Positions 33,281 to 42,201 of a DNA stretch of 64,000 bases are shown here, in pieces. How positions within the stretch are numbered: position 1 is the first letter of the stretch; every line of letters starts with the position of its first letter. The stretch lies in the NCBI RefSeq assembly GCF_007828865.1, contig NZ_VIVK01000001.1:5270001-5334000 (forward strand), in the 5' to 3' direction. This DNA is from Kribbella amoyensis (GTDB lineage: Bacteria > Actinomycetota > Actinomycetes > Propionibacteriales > Kribbellaceae). The notes under the pieces are model-generated. The model searched no databases. It was not told the DNA's origin and saw only the letters and a list, made by a program, of their open reading frames with translations. A program made the position numbers and the translations under genes.

Positions 33281-35193
33281 CAGCCGAGTTTCTCGTCCAC
33301 GAAGCACCAGCGCCAATTCTCGCCCTGCTCGAAGCTGCGCATCACCGGGTGCTGAGTGGACGCGAAGTGTTTGCTGGCATGCCGTTGCGGGGACGAGTCG
33401 CAGCAGCCGACATGGCCGCAGTCCAGGCACAGCCGCAGGTGCACCCAGGTACTGCCGTCGGCCAGACACTCCTCGCAGCCCTCGGGCGTGTTGGGTGTCA
33501 CCACGATCGGCGCGTCGGCCAGGTGCTCGCACTCACCACCCGGCCGGAGCGGCAGCCGCAGGTCCTCGGAGCGGCCGCCGACGTCGTCCGCCTCGGCCCG
33601 GTCGAGGATGGACTCCTCGATGTCGAGCGACACCTGGACCCGCTGCAGTACCTCGTCCGGCACCAGACCCTTGTCGCGGACCTTGATGACGTACTCGCGT
33701 TCCTTCTGCAGCATCGCCATCCGCAGCCGCCGGTACGACTCACTCGGCGTCTCGTACTCGGTCTCCGGCCGGCCGAGCCGCTCCCAGGCGGCGAGGGCGC
33801 GCGCCTCACCGCGTTGGCGGAGAAGATTCACCACGTCCTCGGGGGTGTCCGGCGTGATCAGCCGGTCCAGCTCCTCCTCGCCGGCCCGGTGCGCGGCCTG
33901 GAGTACGCCCGCCTCCTGCAGCGCGTCCTCGGCCGGGTCGGGCGCGGGCAGCCGCATCTTGCGGACCAGCCACGGCAGGGTGGAGCCCTGCAGGAGCAGG
34001 GTGCCGGCGGTGACGGCGAGGGCGATGAACACCAGCAACTCGCGGTGCGGCGTGGACTCCGGCAGCACGAACACCGCCGCCAGCGTGACCACGCCGCGCA
34101 TCCCGGCCCAGGACACCACCGCGAGGGCCTGCCAGGAGATCGGGCCCGGCCGCGAGCGACCGAGGATCCGGCGGGACAGGACGGTGGTCGGGAAGACCCA
34201 CAGCGGCCTGAGCAGGACGACGGCGAGGAAGACGCCGATCGTGGTGAGCGCGATCGTCGTCGCCGACAGCGGGCTCCGGGACAGGTCGTCGAGGATCCAC
34301 CGGGTCTGCAGCCCGATCAGCAGGAAGACGGTGTTCTCCAGCAGGAACTGGATCGTCCGCCAGTTCGTGCGCTCCGAGATCCGGGACGCGGCCGACTGGA
34401 TGATCGGCGACTTGTGACCGAGGACGAGGCCGGTGACGACAACCGCCAGGACACCGGACGCGTGGACGTAGTGGTTCTCGGCGGCGACGTAGGCGATGAA
34501 CGGCGCGGTCAGGCTGAGCGTGGTGTCGAGGACCGGGTCGGTGAGGCGGCGGCGTACCTTCGACAGCACGAGCGCGACCACAAGACCCGCCAGCACACCG
34601 CCGCCGGCCGCGCGGAGGAAGTCCAGGCCGACCTCGAGCACGGTCGGGGTGACCAGGGCGGCCGCGATCGCGGTCCGCAGACAGACCAGCGCGGTGGCGT
34701 CGTTGACCAGGCTCTCGCCCTCGAGGATCGTGACGACCCGGCGCGGCAGCCCGACCCGTTTCGCGATCGCCGTCGCGGCGACCGCGTCGGGCGGGGCCAC
34801 GACAGCGCCGATCGCGAAGGCGGCCCACAACGGCAGCGGCTCCTGGCCGTCCCGCTCGGCGAGCCAGCCGAGCAGCAAGTACGCGACCAGTCCGACGCCG
34901 ACGGTGGTGAAGGCCACCAGCCCGACCGACAGGGTGCCGATCGACCGGCGGTGCTGGGAGAAGTCGACCAGGCTGGTCCGGATCGCCGCCGAGTACAGCA
35001 GCGGCGGCAGGAAGGCGACCAGGACGACCTCGTGGGACAACTCGACCCGGGGGACGAACGGCAGGTAGGACGCGGCCACGCCGACGACCACCAGCAACAG
35101 CGGCGCCGAGACGCCGATCCTGCGGGCCAACGCGGCACCGGCCGCGACCACGGCGACCAGGGCGACGATCTCGATCGCGATATCCACCGCCAT
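33280..35193 (-). CDS. Na+/H+ antiporter (CPA1) fused to a UBP-type zinc finger
   Basis: This is a 637-residue protein. About 12 membrane helices (1-410) include the ion-binding motif with D136 (VVAPPDAVAA) and N164-D165 (GESLVNDATALV) of NhaP-type exchangers. A cytoplasmic helical region follows. Residues 552-637 form a ubiquitin-hydrolase-type (UBP) zinc finger with Cys/His ligands (CEHL, CEEC, CLDCGHVGCC, RHASKHF) and the closing WRWCFVDE. In eukaryotes this finger binds ubiquitin C-termini; its bacterial ligand is unknown. Overlap with the HIT gene implies cotranscription. Domain calls are firm; the sensing role is inferred. Confidence 0.9.
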   Translation of the reverse strand: MAVDIAIEIVALVAVVAAGAALARRIGVSAPLLLVVVGVAASYLPFVPRVELSHEVVLVAFLPPLLYSAAIRTSLVDFSQHRRSIGTLSVGLVAFTTVGVGLVAYLLLGWLAERDGQEPLPLWAAFAIGAVVAPPDAVAATAIAKRVGLPRRVVTILEGESLVNDATALVCLRTAIAAALVTPTVLEVGLDFLRAAGGGVLAGLVVALVLSKVRRRLTDPVLDTTLSLTAPFIAYVAAENHYVHASGVLAVVVTGLVLGHKSPIIQSAASRISERTNWRTIQFLLENTVFLLIGLQTRWILDDLSRSPLSATTIALTTIGVFLAVVLLRPLWVFPTTVLSRRILGRSRPGPISWQALAVVSWAGMRGVVTLAAVFVLPESTPHRELLVFIALAVTAGTLLLQGSTLPWLVRKMRLPAPDPAEDALQEAGVLQAAHRAGEEELDRLITPDTPEDVVNLLRQRGEARALAAWERLGRPETEYETPSESYRRLRMAMLQKEREYVIKVRDKGLVPDEVLQRVQVSLDIEESILDRAEADDVGGRSEDLRLPLRPGGECEHLADAPIVVTPNTPEGCEECLADGSTWVHLRLCLDCGHVGCCDSSPQRHASKHFASTQHPVMRSFEQGENWRWCFVDEKLG

Positions 35194-35362
35194 AGTGTCG
35201 CAGGCGGCCCGCGCGCCGTCGCGACCGTACGCCGTCCCACCGGCCGACCTCGGCGGCCGCTGCAAACCATTTCATGAATCACTGAACCAGGGCAAGATCG
35301 CAGGGCGAGTCAGAATTCCCTTGTTTTATTGGGTTGGGCGCACCTCTATAACCGTTCGGCGT

Positions 35363-35374
35363 TTTCCGCGGAAA
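35363..35374. promoter_or_regulatory. Perfect palindrome upstream of the LacI promoter
   Basis: TTTCCGCGGAAA is fully palindromic and ends 16 bases before the -35 element. It could be a second regulator site. Confidence 0.35.
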
Positions 35375-35390
35375 GTCGGCCGTCGAACCA

Positions 35391-35419
35391 TTGACATCGT
35401 TTGCAATCGGTTTCAGACT
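35391..35419 (+). promoter_or_regulatory. Promoter with a LacI-type operator, importer operon
   Basis: TTGACA (35391-35396) and CAGACT (35414-35419) are 17 bases apart. TGCAATCGGTTTCA at 35402-35415 matches the LacI-family consensus TGNAANCGNTTNCA at every fixed position and lies in the spacer, touching the -10. Repression by the LacI-type product of the first gene is the simple reading. Confidence 0.7.
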
Positions 35420-35462
35420 TCCCGGCAATCCGAACACCGTGACCCTGGAGAGGAGAGCCCGC

Positions 35463-36488
35463 ATGGCGGTGACCATTCGCGACGTGGCCAAGGCCGCCGG
35501 CGTCTCCCCGTCCACGGTGTCGCGGGCCCTCTCGCTGCCGGACATGGTCGATCCGGCGACGCGGGAGCGGGTGCTGCGGGTCGCCGACCACCTCGGGTAC
35601 CGGCCCAACCGGGCCGCCCGGGGACTGATCACCGGACGGACCGGCAACCTCGGCCTGATCCTGCCCGACCTGGCGAACCCGTTCTTCCCGTCGGTGGTGA
35701 AGGGCATCCAGCACCAGGCGCACCAGGCCGACTACCAGGTGTTCGTGGCCGACAGCGACGAGGATCCGGGCGCCGAGCTCGGCCTGGTCCGGTCCCTGGC
35801 CAAGCAGGTCGACGGCCTGATCCTCTGCTCGCCCCGGATGCGGCCGGCCGAACTGCGGGAGGCGGCGACGTTCGCGGCCCCCGTGGTCCTGGTGAACCGC
35901 AAGGAGGGCTCGATCCCGGCCATCGCGATCGCGAACGCGGCCGGGATGCGGCTGATCGTCGACCACCTCGCCGGGCTCGGGCATCACCGGATCGGCTTCG
36001 TCGCCGGCCCGCGGTCCAGCTGGTCCGGGCGGGAACGGCTGCGCGGACTCCGCGTCGCCGCCACCGCCACCGGGACCGAGTTGGTCGAGCTCGGGCACTT
36101 CCCGCCCACGTTCGAGGGCGGGGTGGACGCGGCCGAGGGCGCGCTGATCTCCGGCGTCACGGCGGTCGTGGCCTACAACGACCTGACCGCGTTCGGGCTG
36201 CTCAGCGCGTTGCGGGCCCGGGGCGTCGACGTCCCGGGGCAGCTGAGCGTGGTGGGCATCGACGACATCCAGATGGCCACCATGGTGCACCCGCCGCTGA
36301 CCACGCTGAACATCCCGAAGGAACGCACCGGCCGCGCCTCGGTCGACCTGCTCCTGCACCTGCTCGGCGAGCGCGCCGACATCCCGGACCGGGTGCGGGA
36401 GATGCCCACCGAACTCGTCGTCCGGGAAACCACCGGCCCCATCAACTCCACGTCGCAGCAATCCGCCCGCCGTACTCCGCGGCGCTGA
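35463..36488 (+). CDS. LacI-family transcription repressor
   Basis: This is a 341-residue protein. The helix-turn-helix and hinge occupy residues 1-60 (VTIRDVAKAAGVSPSTVSRAL, hinge near PNRAARGL). A periplasmic-binding-like effector domain follows (GNLGLILPDLANPFFPSVVKG, AVVAYNDLTAFGLLSAL, VVGIDD). ATG 35463 follows GGAGAGGAGA. The gene leads the importer operon and a LacI consensus site lies in its promoter, so autoregulation and substrate-induced expression are likely. The effector is unknown. Confidence 0.95.
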   Translation: MAVTIRDVAKAAGVSPSTVSRALSLPDMVDPATRERVLRVADHLGYRPNRAARGLITGRTGNLGLILPDLANPFFPSVVKGIQHQAHQADYQVFVADSDEDPGAELGLVRSLAKQVDGLILCSPRMRPAELREAATFAAPVVLVNRKEGSIPAIAIANAAGMRLIVDHLAGLGHHRIGFVAGPRSSWSGRERLRGLRVAATATGTELVELGHFPPTFEGGVDAAEGALISGVTAVVAYNDLTAFGLLSALRARGVDVPGQLSVVGIDDIQMATMVHPPLTTLNIPKERTGRASVDLLLHLLGERADIPDRVREMPTELVVRETTGPINSTSQQSARRTPRR

Positions 36489-36502
36489 CGAAGGGAACAC
36501 CC

Positions 36503-37726
36503 ATGCGCACCAGTCTGCGCAGCACCATCCTCGCCACGAGCGCTCTGCTGGTCGGCCTGGTCGCCGCCTGTGGCGCGCCCACCGCCCCGGGCGCGGAATC
36601 GAGCGGCGCCGACCCCGGCCAGGTCCCGGACAAGCCGGCCAAGCCGGTCACGCTGAACATCCTCGATGTCGCGGGCAACCTGCAGCTGACCCAGGGCATG
36701 ATCGACGACTTCGTGAAGCAGCACCCGGACGTCATCTCGAAGGTGACGTACTCGAAGGCGCCGGCGCCCGACCTGGTCGGCAAGCTGAAGGCGCAGCAGT
36801 CGGCCGGCCGGCTCGACATCGGCCTGGTGCTGACCGGGACCGACGGGCTGTCGGCCGGTGCCGAGCAGGGGCTGTGGCAGGACGTCCTGCCGACGTTCAA
36901 GGACCGGCTCAGCAACATGGACACGTACCAGGAGCCGGCCGCGAAGATGCAGGAGCTCGGCGGCAAGGCCGGCGTCGTGGTCACGTACTACCCGTCCGGC
37001 CCGCTGTTCGAGTACCTGCCCGAGAAGGTGGCGAACCCGCCCAAGACGGCCGAGGAGCTGCTCGCCTACGCCAAGGCGAACCCGGGCAAGGTCGCGTACG
37101 CGCGGCCCGCGAACTCCGGTCCCGGCCGGACGTTCCTGATGGGGCTGCCGTACATCCTCGGTGACAAGGACCCGATGGACCCGGTGAACGGCTGGGCGAA
37201 GACCTGGGCGTACCTGGCCGAACTCGGCAAGTACGTGAACACCTACCCCAGCGGCACCACCCAGACGATGAAGGACCTGGCCAACGGCACCGTGAACATC
37301 GTCGCCTCGACCACCGGCTGGGACATCAACCCGCGCGTTCTCGGCACCGTGCCGGAGTCGGCGAAGATCACCACCCTGAACGGCTTCCACTTCGTCACCG
37401 ACGCGCACTACGCGGTGATCCCGAAGGGCGCCTCCGGTGATCAGCAGGCCGCCGTGCTGCAGCTGATCCAGTTCATGCTCACCAAGGAGCAGCAGGCCAA
37501 GGCGTACGACGACGGCTACTTCTACCCGGGTCCCGCGGTCGAGGGCGTCGACATCTCGATGGCGCCGCAGAAGAGCCAGGACGCGATCGCCAAGTTCGGC
37601 CGGCCGGAGTACGAGGAGCTGATCGCGAAGACGCCGAAGGAGGTTCCGCTGGACAACAAGGCGATGGTCGCCGCGTTCGACAAGTGGGACCGCGAGATCG
37701 GCGGCTCGAAGGTGAAGCAGCAGTGA
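36503..37726 (+). CDS. ABC importer solute-binding lipoprotein
   Basis: This 407-residue protein has a lipoprotein signal ending in LVAAC (lipid-modified C23), so it should be tethered outside the membrane. The mature protein is a type-2 periplasmic-binding fold. The stretch GRTFLMGLPYILGDKDPMDP with DLANGTVNIVASTTGWDINP resembles the YnjB-type (COG4134) binding proteins. The ligand is unknown. AAGGGAACACCC precedes the ATG, 14 bases after the repressor gene. The stop overlaps the ATPase start (GTGA). Confidence 0.9.
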   Translation: MRTSLRSTILATSALLVGLVAACGAPTAPGAESSGADPGQVPDKPAKPVTLNILDVAGNLQLTQGMIDDFVKQHPDVISKVTYSKAPAPDLVGKLKAQQSAGRLDIGLVLTGTDGLSAGAEQGLWQDVLPTFKDRLSNMDTYQEPAAKMQELGGKAGVVVTYYPSGPLFEYLPEKVANPPKTAEELLAYAKANPGKVAYARPANSGPGRTFLMGLPYILGDKDPMDPVNGWAKTWAYLAELGKYVNTYPSGTTQTMKDLANGTVNIVASTTGWDINPRVLGTVPESAKITTLNGFHFVTDAHYAVIPKGASGDQQAAVLQLIQFMLTKEQQAKAYDDGYFYPGPAVEGVDISMAPQKSQDAIAKFGRPEYEELIAKTPKEVPLDNKAMVAAFDKWDREIGGSKVKQQ

Positions 37727-38880
37727 CCGGCACCGCGACCTTCGACCAGCTCCGGCTGGACGGTGTCGGCCGCAGCTTCGGCGGGCACGACGCCCTCCGC
37801 GACCTCGACCTGTCGGTCCGGGCCGGTGAGTTCATCGCCCTGCTCGGGCCGTCCGGGTGCGGCAAGTCGACCGCGCTGAACTGCCTGGCCGGGCTGCTCC
37901 CGCTCACCGCGGGCAGCATCTGGCAGGACGACCGGCGGATCGACACGCTGCCGCCGGAACGCCGCGGCTTCGGCATGGTGTTCCAGAACTACGCGCTCTT
38001 CCCGCACCTGACCGTGCGCGGCAACATCGCGTTCGGCCTGCAGATGCGCCGGCTCCCGAAGGCGGAGATCGCCCAGCGGACCGCGGACGCGATCAAGCTG
38101 GTCCAGCTGGAGGAGCACGCCGGCAAGCTGCCCGGCCAGCTCTCCGGTGGCCAGCAGCAGCGGGTCGCGATCGCCCGCGCGGTCGTGCTGGAGCCGTCGC
38201 TGGTGCTGATGGACGAGCCGCTGAGCAACCTGGACGCCAAGCTCCGGCTGGAGATGCGGACCGAGATCCGCCGGCTGCACCAGAGCCTCGGCCTGACCAC
38301 GGTCTACGTCACGCACGACCAGGAGGAGGCGCTATCGATGGCCGACCGCCTCGTCGTGCTGCGCAAGGGTCAGGTCCAGCAGATCGGTACGCCGGAGGAA
38401 CTGCACACCCGGCCGGCGAACTGGCACGTCGCCGACTTCATGGGCTTCCGCAACCTGCTCCAGCTCACCGTGGCCGAGGAGGGCCGCCAGGTCGTTGTCG
38501 AAGGCAACGGGGTACGGCTGGCCGCGACCGCGATGACGCCGGTCCGGCAGGGCGACCAGGTGGTCGCCGCGGTCCGGCCGGAGGACCTGGTGATCGCGGG
38601 GCCGGCGCAGGACGGCAACGTCCTGCGGGCCGAGGTCGAGGTGGTCGAGTACCAGGGCCGCGAGCTCGCGGTCGAGGCGATCACCGAGCACGGTCTGCGG
38701 CTGCACATCCGGACGCCGGACCGGGTGGCCGCCGGCGACGCGGTGTCGGTCTCGGTCGCGCCGGACCGGCTGCTCGTGTTCGACCGTGGCGACGAGGCCC
38801 TGCCGGCTTCCACGCCGGCGCTCGGCGACCCGGGTGCGCCGGAGAAGGTGCTGTCGGCAACTGGTGGTGACGGTTCATGA
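37723..38880 (+). CDS. ABC importer ATP-binding protein with TOBE domain
   Basis: This 385-residue protein has Walker A GPSGCGKST, Q-loop (VFQNYALFPHLTV), signature LSGGQQQRVAIARA, Walker B VLMDEPLSNLD and the switch His in VTHDQEEAL. A C-terminal TOBE part (about 280-360, VRPEDLVIAG) identifies the MalK/PotA importer class. The GTG start overlaps the binding-protein stop; the next permease starts inside its stop codon (ATGA). Confidence 0.95.
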   Translation: MTGTATFDQLRLDGVGRSFGGHDALRDLDLSVRAGEFIALLGPSGCGKSTALNCLAGLLPLTAGSIWQDDRRIDTLPPERRGFGMVFQNYALFPHLTVRGNIAFGLQMRRLPKAEIAQRTADAIKLVQLEEHAGKLPGQLSGGQQQRVAIARAVVLEPSLVLMDEPLSNLDAKLRLEMRTEIRRLHQSLGLTTVYVTHDQEEALSMADRLVVLRKGQVQQIGTPEELHTRPANWHVADFMGFRNLLQLTVAEEGRQVVVEGNGVRLAATAMTPVRQGDQVVAAVRPEDLVIAGPAQDGNVLRAEVEVVEYQGRELAVEAITEHGLRLHIRTPDRVAAGDAVSVSVAPDRLLVFDRGDEALPASTPALGDPGAPEKVLSATGGDGS

Positions 38881-39773
38881 GTTCGCCGGCCACCACGGGC
38901 CTGAGTCTGCGGCACCGGCTGGCCGAGCGGGGGATCGACAGCACCCTGTTGTTGCTGGTCCCCGCGCTCGTGTTCGTGATCGGGCTGTTCATCTACCCGT
39001 TCCTGTACGGGCTGGGGCTGTCGTTCCAGCCCACCAAGGGCGGCGGCGCGTTCGGCGACTACCAGCGGTTCTTCTCCGACGCGTTCCAGCGGGACACGAT
39101 CTGGAAGACGTTGCGGCTGGCCGTCCCCGCGGCGCTGTTCAACGTGCTCGCCTCGGTCCCGATCGCGTACCGGATGCGCGGCCGGTTCCGCGGCAAGCGG
39201 CTGATCACCACGCTGCTGGTCATCCCGATCACGCTCGGCACCGTGCTCACCGCCGAGGGCCTGCTGAACTTCCTCGGCCCGGCCGGCTGGCTCAACCGGG
39301 CGCTGCAGGGCGCGGGGATCGTCGACGAGCCGCTCGGGCTGATCAACAACTACTGGGGCGTGTTCTTCTCCCTGGTGATCACCGGGTTCCCGTTCGCGTT
39401 CCTGCTGATCCTGTCCTACCTGTCCGGGATCGACCCGAGTCTGGAACGCGCGGCCGCGACGCTCGGCGCGGACTGGCGGGCGCGGTTCCGGCGGATCACG
39501 CTGCCGCTGCTGGCCCCCGGTCTGGCGACGACGTTCTGCCTGACCTTCGTGCTGGCGTTCAGCGTGTTCCCGTCCGCGATCCTGGTCGGCGACCCGACCG
39601 GCTCGACCCGGGTGATCTCGATCGCCGCGTACCAGGCGGCGTACGAGCAGTACGACTATCCGTTCGCGTCCGCGATCGCGGTGATCATGGGCGTGGTCGA
39701 GCTGCTCGTGATCGGCCTGGTGCTGCTGTGGCGGAGCAGGTTCTACGTCGGTTCGACCGGAGGTAAAGGCTGA
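38877..39773 (+). CDS. ABC importer permease, first subunit
   Basis: This 298-residue protein has six predicted membrane helices. The cytoplasmic coupling loop is EAA-like (ERAAATLGADWRARFRRITLPLLAPGL, about 184-210). The N-terminus is short and cytoplasmic, and the first helix is FVIGLFIYPFLYGL. It pairs with the following permease to form the translocation path. It is coupled to both neighbours by overlapping start and stop codons. Confidence 0.94.
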   Translation: MSSPATTGLSLRHRLAERGIDSTLLLLVPALVFVIGLFIYPFLYGLGLSFQPTKGGGAFGDYQRFFSDAFQRDTIWKTLRLAVPAALFNVLASVPIAYRMRGRFRGKRLITTLLVIPITLGTVLTAEGLLNFLGPAGWLNRALQGAGIVDEPLGLINNYWGVFFSLVITGFPFAFLLILSYLSGIDPSLERAAATLGADWRARFRRITLPLLAPGLATTFCLTFVLAFSVFPSAILVGDPTGSTRVISIAAYQAAYEQYDYPFASAIAVIMGVVELLVIGLVLLWRSRFYVGSTGGKG

Positions 39774-40645
39774 TGGCGACGCTCGATCCCACCGCCGGCG
39801 CGGCCCCGGCCCGTCGCCGGATCGTCGCCAGCCCGGCCGGCTGGCTGGTCTGGGGCGCGGTCGCGCTGTTCCTGGTGTTCCTGGTCGGCATCGTCGGCTC
39901 GGTACTGGTGAACTCGTTCGGGACCCGCTGGTTCGGGACCTGGCTGCCGCAGGGGTACACGGCCCAGTGGTACAGCCAGGCCTGGACCGACTTCGGGTTG
40001 TTCCAGGTCATCGTGGTCACCCTCGAGGTGGCCGCGGCCGTCGTGCTGCTGTCGGTCCTGGTCGGCGTCCCGGCGTCGTACGTGCTGGCCCGCAAGACGT
40101 TTCCGGGCAAGCGCGTCGTGTACCTCGCGTTCCTGCTGCCGATCATGATGCCGCCGATCACGTACGGCATCCCGCTGGCCACCGTGCTCTACAAGTTCGG
40201 GCTGGCCGGGCACCTGTCCGGGGTGATCCTGGCGAACCTGGTGCCGTGCGTGCCGTTCGTCATCCTCACCATGACGCCGTTCATCGAGCAGATCGACCCC
40301 GCGATCGAACGGGCCGCCCGGATGTCCGGCGCCCGCACGCTCGCGATCTTCACCCGGATCCTGGCCCCGCTGCTGGTGCCCGGCATCCTGGCGTCGTCGA
40401 TCCTGGTGCTGGTCCGGACCGTCGGGATGTTCGAGCTGACCTTCCTGACCGCGGGACCGGACTCGAACACGCTGGTGGTCGCGCTGTTCAACTCGATGAA
40501 CGCGGCCGGCATCCGGGCCCAGCAGTCCGTCGACGCGATGGCGGTCATCTACATGCTGGTGATGATGGTGCTGCTGGTGGTCGCGCTGCGCTTCGTCAAC
40601 CCGACCCAGCTGGTCGCCCAGGTGAAGGAGGACCCGGATCCCTAA
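39773..40645 (+). CDS. ABC importer permease, second subunit
   Basis: This 290-residue protein has six predicted helices and the EAA-like loop ERAARMSGARTLAIFTRILAP (about 179-199). The start overlaps the previous stop by one base (TGATG). Its own stop overlaps the stop of the convergent DUF402 gene in CTAA. It is the last gene of the LacI-controlled importer operon. No sugar hydrolase or catabolic gene is in the operon, so the substrate cannot be read from context. Confidence 0.94.
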   Translation: MATLDPTAGAAPARRRIVASPAGWLVWGAVALFLVFLVGIVGSVLVNSFGTRWFGTWLPQGYTAQWYSQAWTDFGLFQVIVVTLEVAAAVVLLSVLVGVPASYVLARKTFPGKRVVYLAFLLPIMMPPITYGIPLATVLYKFGLAGHLSGVILANLVPCVPFVILTMTPFIEQIDPAIERAARMSGARTLAIFTRILAPLLVPGILASSILVLVRTVGMFELTFLTAGPDSNTLVVALFNSMNAAGIRAQQSVDAMAVIYMLVMMVLLVVALRFVNPTQLVAQVKEDPDP

Positions 40646-41136
40646 CGGACCTGGTCCAGATACTTCTTGTACGTCGTGAGGAACGGCTCCTCGGTCATCA
40701 CCGCGGCCACCAGCCAGTCGCAGGACGCCTGCGCGGCCCGGACCACGTCGGCCGGGTAGCCGTACTTCACCTGGTGCTCGGCGAACTCGTCCTCGTCGTC
40801 CACGTAGAACGTGCCGTCGCGGCGTTTCACCACGTCCAGGTCGAGGTCGACCATGGTGAACTCCTCGTCGCCGAAGGTCACCGGCGTGGTGACGTCGCAG
40901 TAGATCAGCGTCTTCTGCGGCACGTCGTTGAAGCTCGCGGTGAACCACTTGTCCCGTGGGAACAGCTGCACGCAGGCTGCCGGCATCGTGATCTCCGGCT
41001 CGTCGCCGCGCTGCGCGATCGCGCCCGCCGGCGCACCCAACCAGACGCCGTACTGGTCTTCTCCCAGGTACCGCATCCACTGGTGCCAGTGCAGCTTGCC
41101 GTCGTACTTGCGGTAGACCACGCGGACGTTGCGCAT
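40642..41136 (-). CDS. DUF402 protein (FomD/NDP-phosphatase type), copy A
   Basis: This 164-residue protein has the DUF402 core. A basic YRKYDG start is followed by FNDVPQKTLIYCDVTTP and a cluster of acidic metal ligands (MVDLDLDV, DDEDEFAEH), ending with the helical YGYPADVVRAAQ. Characterised relatives hydrolyse nucleotides (the NDP phosphatase of Staphylococcus, FomD in fosfomycin synthesis). ATG 41136 is placed by TACGGT six bases upstream. It is divergent from the dehydratase gene and paralogous to the DUF402 gene on its other side. Confidence 0.87.
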   Translation of the reverse strand: MRNVRVVYRKYDGKLHWHQWMRYLGEDQYGVWLGAPAGAIAQRGDEPEITMPAACVQLFPRDKWFTASFNDVPQKTLIYCDVTTPVTFGDEEFTMVDLDLDVVKRRDGTFYVDDEDEFAEHQVKYGYPADVVRAAQASCDWLVAAVMTEEPFLTTYKKYLDQVR

Positions 41137-41142
41137 GGCGTC

Positions 41143-41148
41143 ACCGTA
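41143..41148 (-). promoter_or_regulatory. -10 element, probable leaderless promoter of DUF402 copy A
   Basis: TACGGT on the minus strand, six bases before the ATG at 41136. The divergent dehydratase -10 is 29 bases away, so the two promoters must overlap. Confidence 0.42.
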
Positions 41149-41177
41149 CCGGCGCGGCCGGTCACCTCGAACGCCGC

Positions 41178-41183
41178 TATCCT
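41178..41183 (+). promoter_or_regulatory. -10 element, probable leaderless promoter of the dehydratase gene
   Basis: TATCCT, seven bases before the ATG at 41191. Confidence 0.45.
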
Positions 41184-41190
41184 GTGCCGC

Positions 41191-42189
41191 ATGCGACGGA
41201 TGCTCATCACCGGCGGCGCCGGCTTCATCGGCTCGAACTTCGTGCACGACACGGTCCGGCGGTACCCGGACGCGGAAGTCACCGTGCTCGACGCGCTCAC
41301 CTACGCCGGGAGTCAGAGCAACCTCGACCCGGTCGCCGAGCAGGTCACCTTCGTGCACGGCGACATCTGCGACACCGAGCTGGTGGACAAGCTGGTCGCC
41401 GCGACCGACGTGCTGGTCCACTTCGCCGCCGAGTCACACGTGGACAACTCGCTGAACGACCCGTCGCCGTTCATCAAGAGCAACCTGATCGGCACCTTCA
41501 CGCTGCTGGAGGCGGTCCGCAAGCACGACAAGCGGATGCACCACATCTCCACCGACGAGGTGTTCGGCGACCTCCCGCTGGACTCGGTCGAGCAGTTCAC
41601 CGAGGAGACCGCGTACGACCCGTCCAGCCCGTACTCGGCGAGCAAGGCTGGCTCGGACATGCTCGTCCGCGCCTGGGCCCGGTCGTACGGGGTGGCCGCG
41701 ACGCTGTCCAACTGCGCGAACAACTACGGCCCGTACCAGCACGTCGAGAAGCTGATCCCGCGGCAGATCACCAACGTGCTGATCGGGGACAAGCCGAAGC
41801 TCTACGGCGCCGGCGAGAACGTCCGGGAGTGGACCCACGTCGACGACCACAACGACGCCGTGCACCGGATCATCACCGACGGCCGGCTCGGCGAGACGTA
41901 CCTGATCGGCTCGGGCGACGAGCGCAACAACAAGCAGATCATCGAGAAGATCCTCACCCTGATGGGCGAGCCGGCCGACGGGTACGTGCACGTCAACGAC
42001 CGCCCCGGCCACGACCTGCGGTACTCGAACAACTCCACCAAGATCCGCACCGAGCTCGGCTGGGAGCCGCGGTACGCCGACTTCGACGCCGGGCTGGCCG
42101 CCACCATCGACTGGTACAAGGCCAACACCGGCTGGTGGGAGCCGCAGAAGTCGGCCGCCGAGGCGAAGTACAAGGTGCTCGGCCGCTGA
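41191..42189 (+). CDS. rfbB: dTDP-glucose 4,6-dehydratase
   Basis: This 332-residue short-chain dehydrogenase-fold enzyme has the NAD motif GGAGFIG (8-14), the dehydratase triad TDE (121-123) and the YxxxK pair Y148/K152. It should convert dTDP-glucose to dTDP-4-keto-6-deoxyglucose, the branch point to deoxysugars such as rhamnose. The other dTDP-sugar genes (rfbA, C, D) are absent from the window. The C-terminal LGWEPRYADFDAGLAATIDWYK is typical. It lies between two DUF402 genes. Confidence 0.94.
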   Translation: MRRMLITGGAGFIGSNFVHDTVRRYPDAEVTVLDALTYAGSQSNLDPVAEQVTFVHGDICDTELVDKLVAATDVLVHFAAESHVDNSLNDPSPFIKSNLIGTFTLLEAVRKHDKRMHHISTDEVFGDLPLDSVEQFTEETAYDPSSPYSASKAGSDMLVRAWARSYGVAATLSNCANNYGPYQHVEKLIPRQITNVLIGDKPKLYGAGENVREWTHVDDHNDAVHRIITDGRLGETYLIGSGDERNNKQIIEKILTLMGEPADGYVHVNDRPGHDLRYSNNSTKIRTELGWEPRYADFDAGLAATIDWYKANTGWWEPQKSAAEAKYKVLGR

Positions 42190-42201
42190 GCGCGCCGCGG
42201 G

